A stretch of DNA of 14,165 bases, taken from the NCBI GenBank assembly GCA_947074125.1, contig CAMTOM010000009.1, positions 1 through 14,165 of the forward strand, written 5' to 3'. Shown here piece by piece: positions 13,314 to 14,165 of the stretch. The stretch is from an uncultured Desulfovibrionaceae bacterium. GTDB taxonomy: Bacteria; Desulfobacterota; Desulfovibrionia; Desulfovibrionales; Desulfovibrionaceae. Every line of letters begins with the position of its first letter. Positions within the stretch are counted from its first letter, which is position 1. A model generated the notes under the pieces. The model ran no database searches and was not told the origin of the DNA. It saw only the letters and a list, made by a program, of their open reading frames with translations. A program made the position numbers and the translations under genes.

Positions 13314-14165
13314 CGCATTCCTTGTCTCTTCGGGCAGCGCGCACTCTTGGCGTTGTTTTTTTCCCCGCATTTGACTGGGCTATTTCGCCGACGCATCCTG
13401 AGCGTGAGGAGCGTTTGCTGTACACGCGGGATCAGCTTGTGGAAGAAGGGCTCTTTGATATTCCTGGTATTACGGAGTATCGACCGGAACTTGCCACATA
13501 TGAACACATTGAGCGGGCACATTTTTGTCTGCCTTCCGCACAGCAGGTATGTACACCCTCGCATCTCGCCTCTGCTGGGGGAGCTATCCGGGCGGCTCGT
13601 CTGGTGATGGAGGGGTTTGAAGATCGGGCTTTTGCTTTGGTGCGCCCCCCAGGACATCATGCCATGCGTGTAACACATGGCAATCGTGGCTTCTGTAATG
13701 TGAATATGGAAGCCGTTATGGTGGAGTATATTCGCGATCATTATCCACGCGCAGATGGCCAGCCTTTGCGGATAGCCATTGTCGATACCGACTGTCATCA
13801 TGGTGATGGGACGCAGGATATTTATTGGAATGATCCACACACGCTCTTTATCTCTCTCCATCAGGATGGGCGTACGCTGTACCCGGGAACGGGCTTTACG
13901 GATGAGTGTGGGGGGATTGGTGCGTTAGGGCGCACGATCAATATTCCTTTGCCGCCTGGGACGTCTGATGCGGGTTATCTGTACGCTGTTGAACATGCGG
14001 TATTGCCTTTGCTGCATGCCTTTCAGCCGGATGTCATTATCAATTCCGCAGGACAGGACAATCATTTTACCGATCCGCTGGCCAATATGCGTCTTTCGGC
14101 TCAGGGGTATGCGGCTTTGAATGAAGCTATCAATCCGCATATTGCTGTTTTGGAAGGTGGCTATT
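13310..14165 (+). CDS. histone deacetylase / acetylpolyamine amidohydrolase family enzyme (3' end beyond the window)
   Basis: The 285 codons visible run open to the window edge. The fold is the arginase-deacetylase type, whose members are zinc amidohydrolases removing acetyl groups from lysines, polyamines or small amides. Key residues are present: the catalytic His pair in RPPGHHA (H116, H117), zinc ligands D161 and H163 in DTDCHHGDGTQ (159-169), the third zinc ligand D250 in SAGQDNHFTDPL (246-257), and the catalytic Tyr as the last full codon in LEGGY (281-285). The first ATG overlaps the previous stop as ATGA; no separate ribosome binding site is obvious, so it is likely coupled to the 117-residue gene. 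Natural substrate is not deducible. There is no sign of truncation other than the window edge. Confidence 0.93.
   Translation, partial: MTHSLSLRAARTLGVVFFPAFDWAISPTHPEREERLLYTRDQLVEEGLFDIPGITEYRPELATYEHIERAHFCLPSAQQVCTPSHLASAGGAIRAARLVMEGFEDRAFALVRPPGHHAMRVTHGNRGFCNVNMEAVMVEYIRDHYPRADGQPLRIAIVDTDCHHGDGTQDIYWNDPHTLFISLHQDGRTLYPGTGFTDECGGIGALGRTINIPLPPGTSDAGYLYAVEHAVLPLLHAFQPDVIINSAGQDNHFTDPLANMRLSAQGYAALNEAINPHIAVLEGGY

Noticed and set aside
1..14165. Mobile elements, CRISPR arrays, prophage or defence genes
   Set aside because: No transposase, integrase, terminal inverted repeats, spaced short repeats or defence motifs were seen; the gene content is housekeeping plus a cytochrome.

Overview
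The window looks like chromosomal core DNA of a sulfate-reducing deltaproteobacterium of the Desulfovibrio group (Desulfovibrionaceae or a close relative) with moderate GC. The main clue is a split-Soret-type dihaem cytochrome c, a protein characterised in Desulfovibrio. The other genes fit the same group: a DnaK ending in DVVDADFTEVKK, the rpmE / DUF1385 / prfA cluster and a YhaM-like HD protein. No mobile element, CRISPR array, rRNA or tRNA was seen.

Layout. At the left edge, a possible 3' end of a gene (3-164, +) and dnaK (382-2283, -) converge on a 16-bp-arm terminator hairpin (324-365). Divergent from dnaK is the exported split-Soret cytochrome c (2552-3382, +), which has its own terminator. 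The shared dnaK/cytochrome upstream region carries two identical 21-bp A/T near-palindromes. Next is a 783-residue long-chain acyl-CoA ligase (3719-6070, +). Its last 190 or so residues are a highly charged amphipathic helix/coiled-coil tail, which is the most unusual protein feature here. It converges with a TlyA-type 2'-O-methyltransferase (6423-7199, -) across a 352-nt gap. That gap holds a strong terminator and a possible small-RNA unit on the minus strand.

The middle is a translation-related cluster on the plus strand: rpmE (L31, zinc form), a DUF1385 membrane protein and prfA (RF1), with no prmC after prfA. prfA converges with surE (10204-10959, -). Divergent from surE is a four-gene block on the plus strand: an OB+HD YhaM-like nuclease, tmk, a 117-residue protein I do not recognise, and a histone-deacetylase/acetylpolyamine-amidohydrolase-like enzyme that runs off the right edge. 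The block is packed: a 25-nt overlap, a 30-nt gap and an ATGA overlap.

Most of the window is housekeeping. The less explained parts are the acyl-CoA ligase tail, the paired A/T elements upstream of dnaK, the 10-bp inverted repeat just before the YhaM-like start, the possible sRNA between the convergent fadD and tlyA genes, and the unrecognised small protein coupled to the deacetylase. I see no clear evidence of a wholly new multi-gene system. All function calls come from reading motifs; no database search was run.
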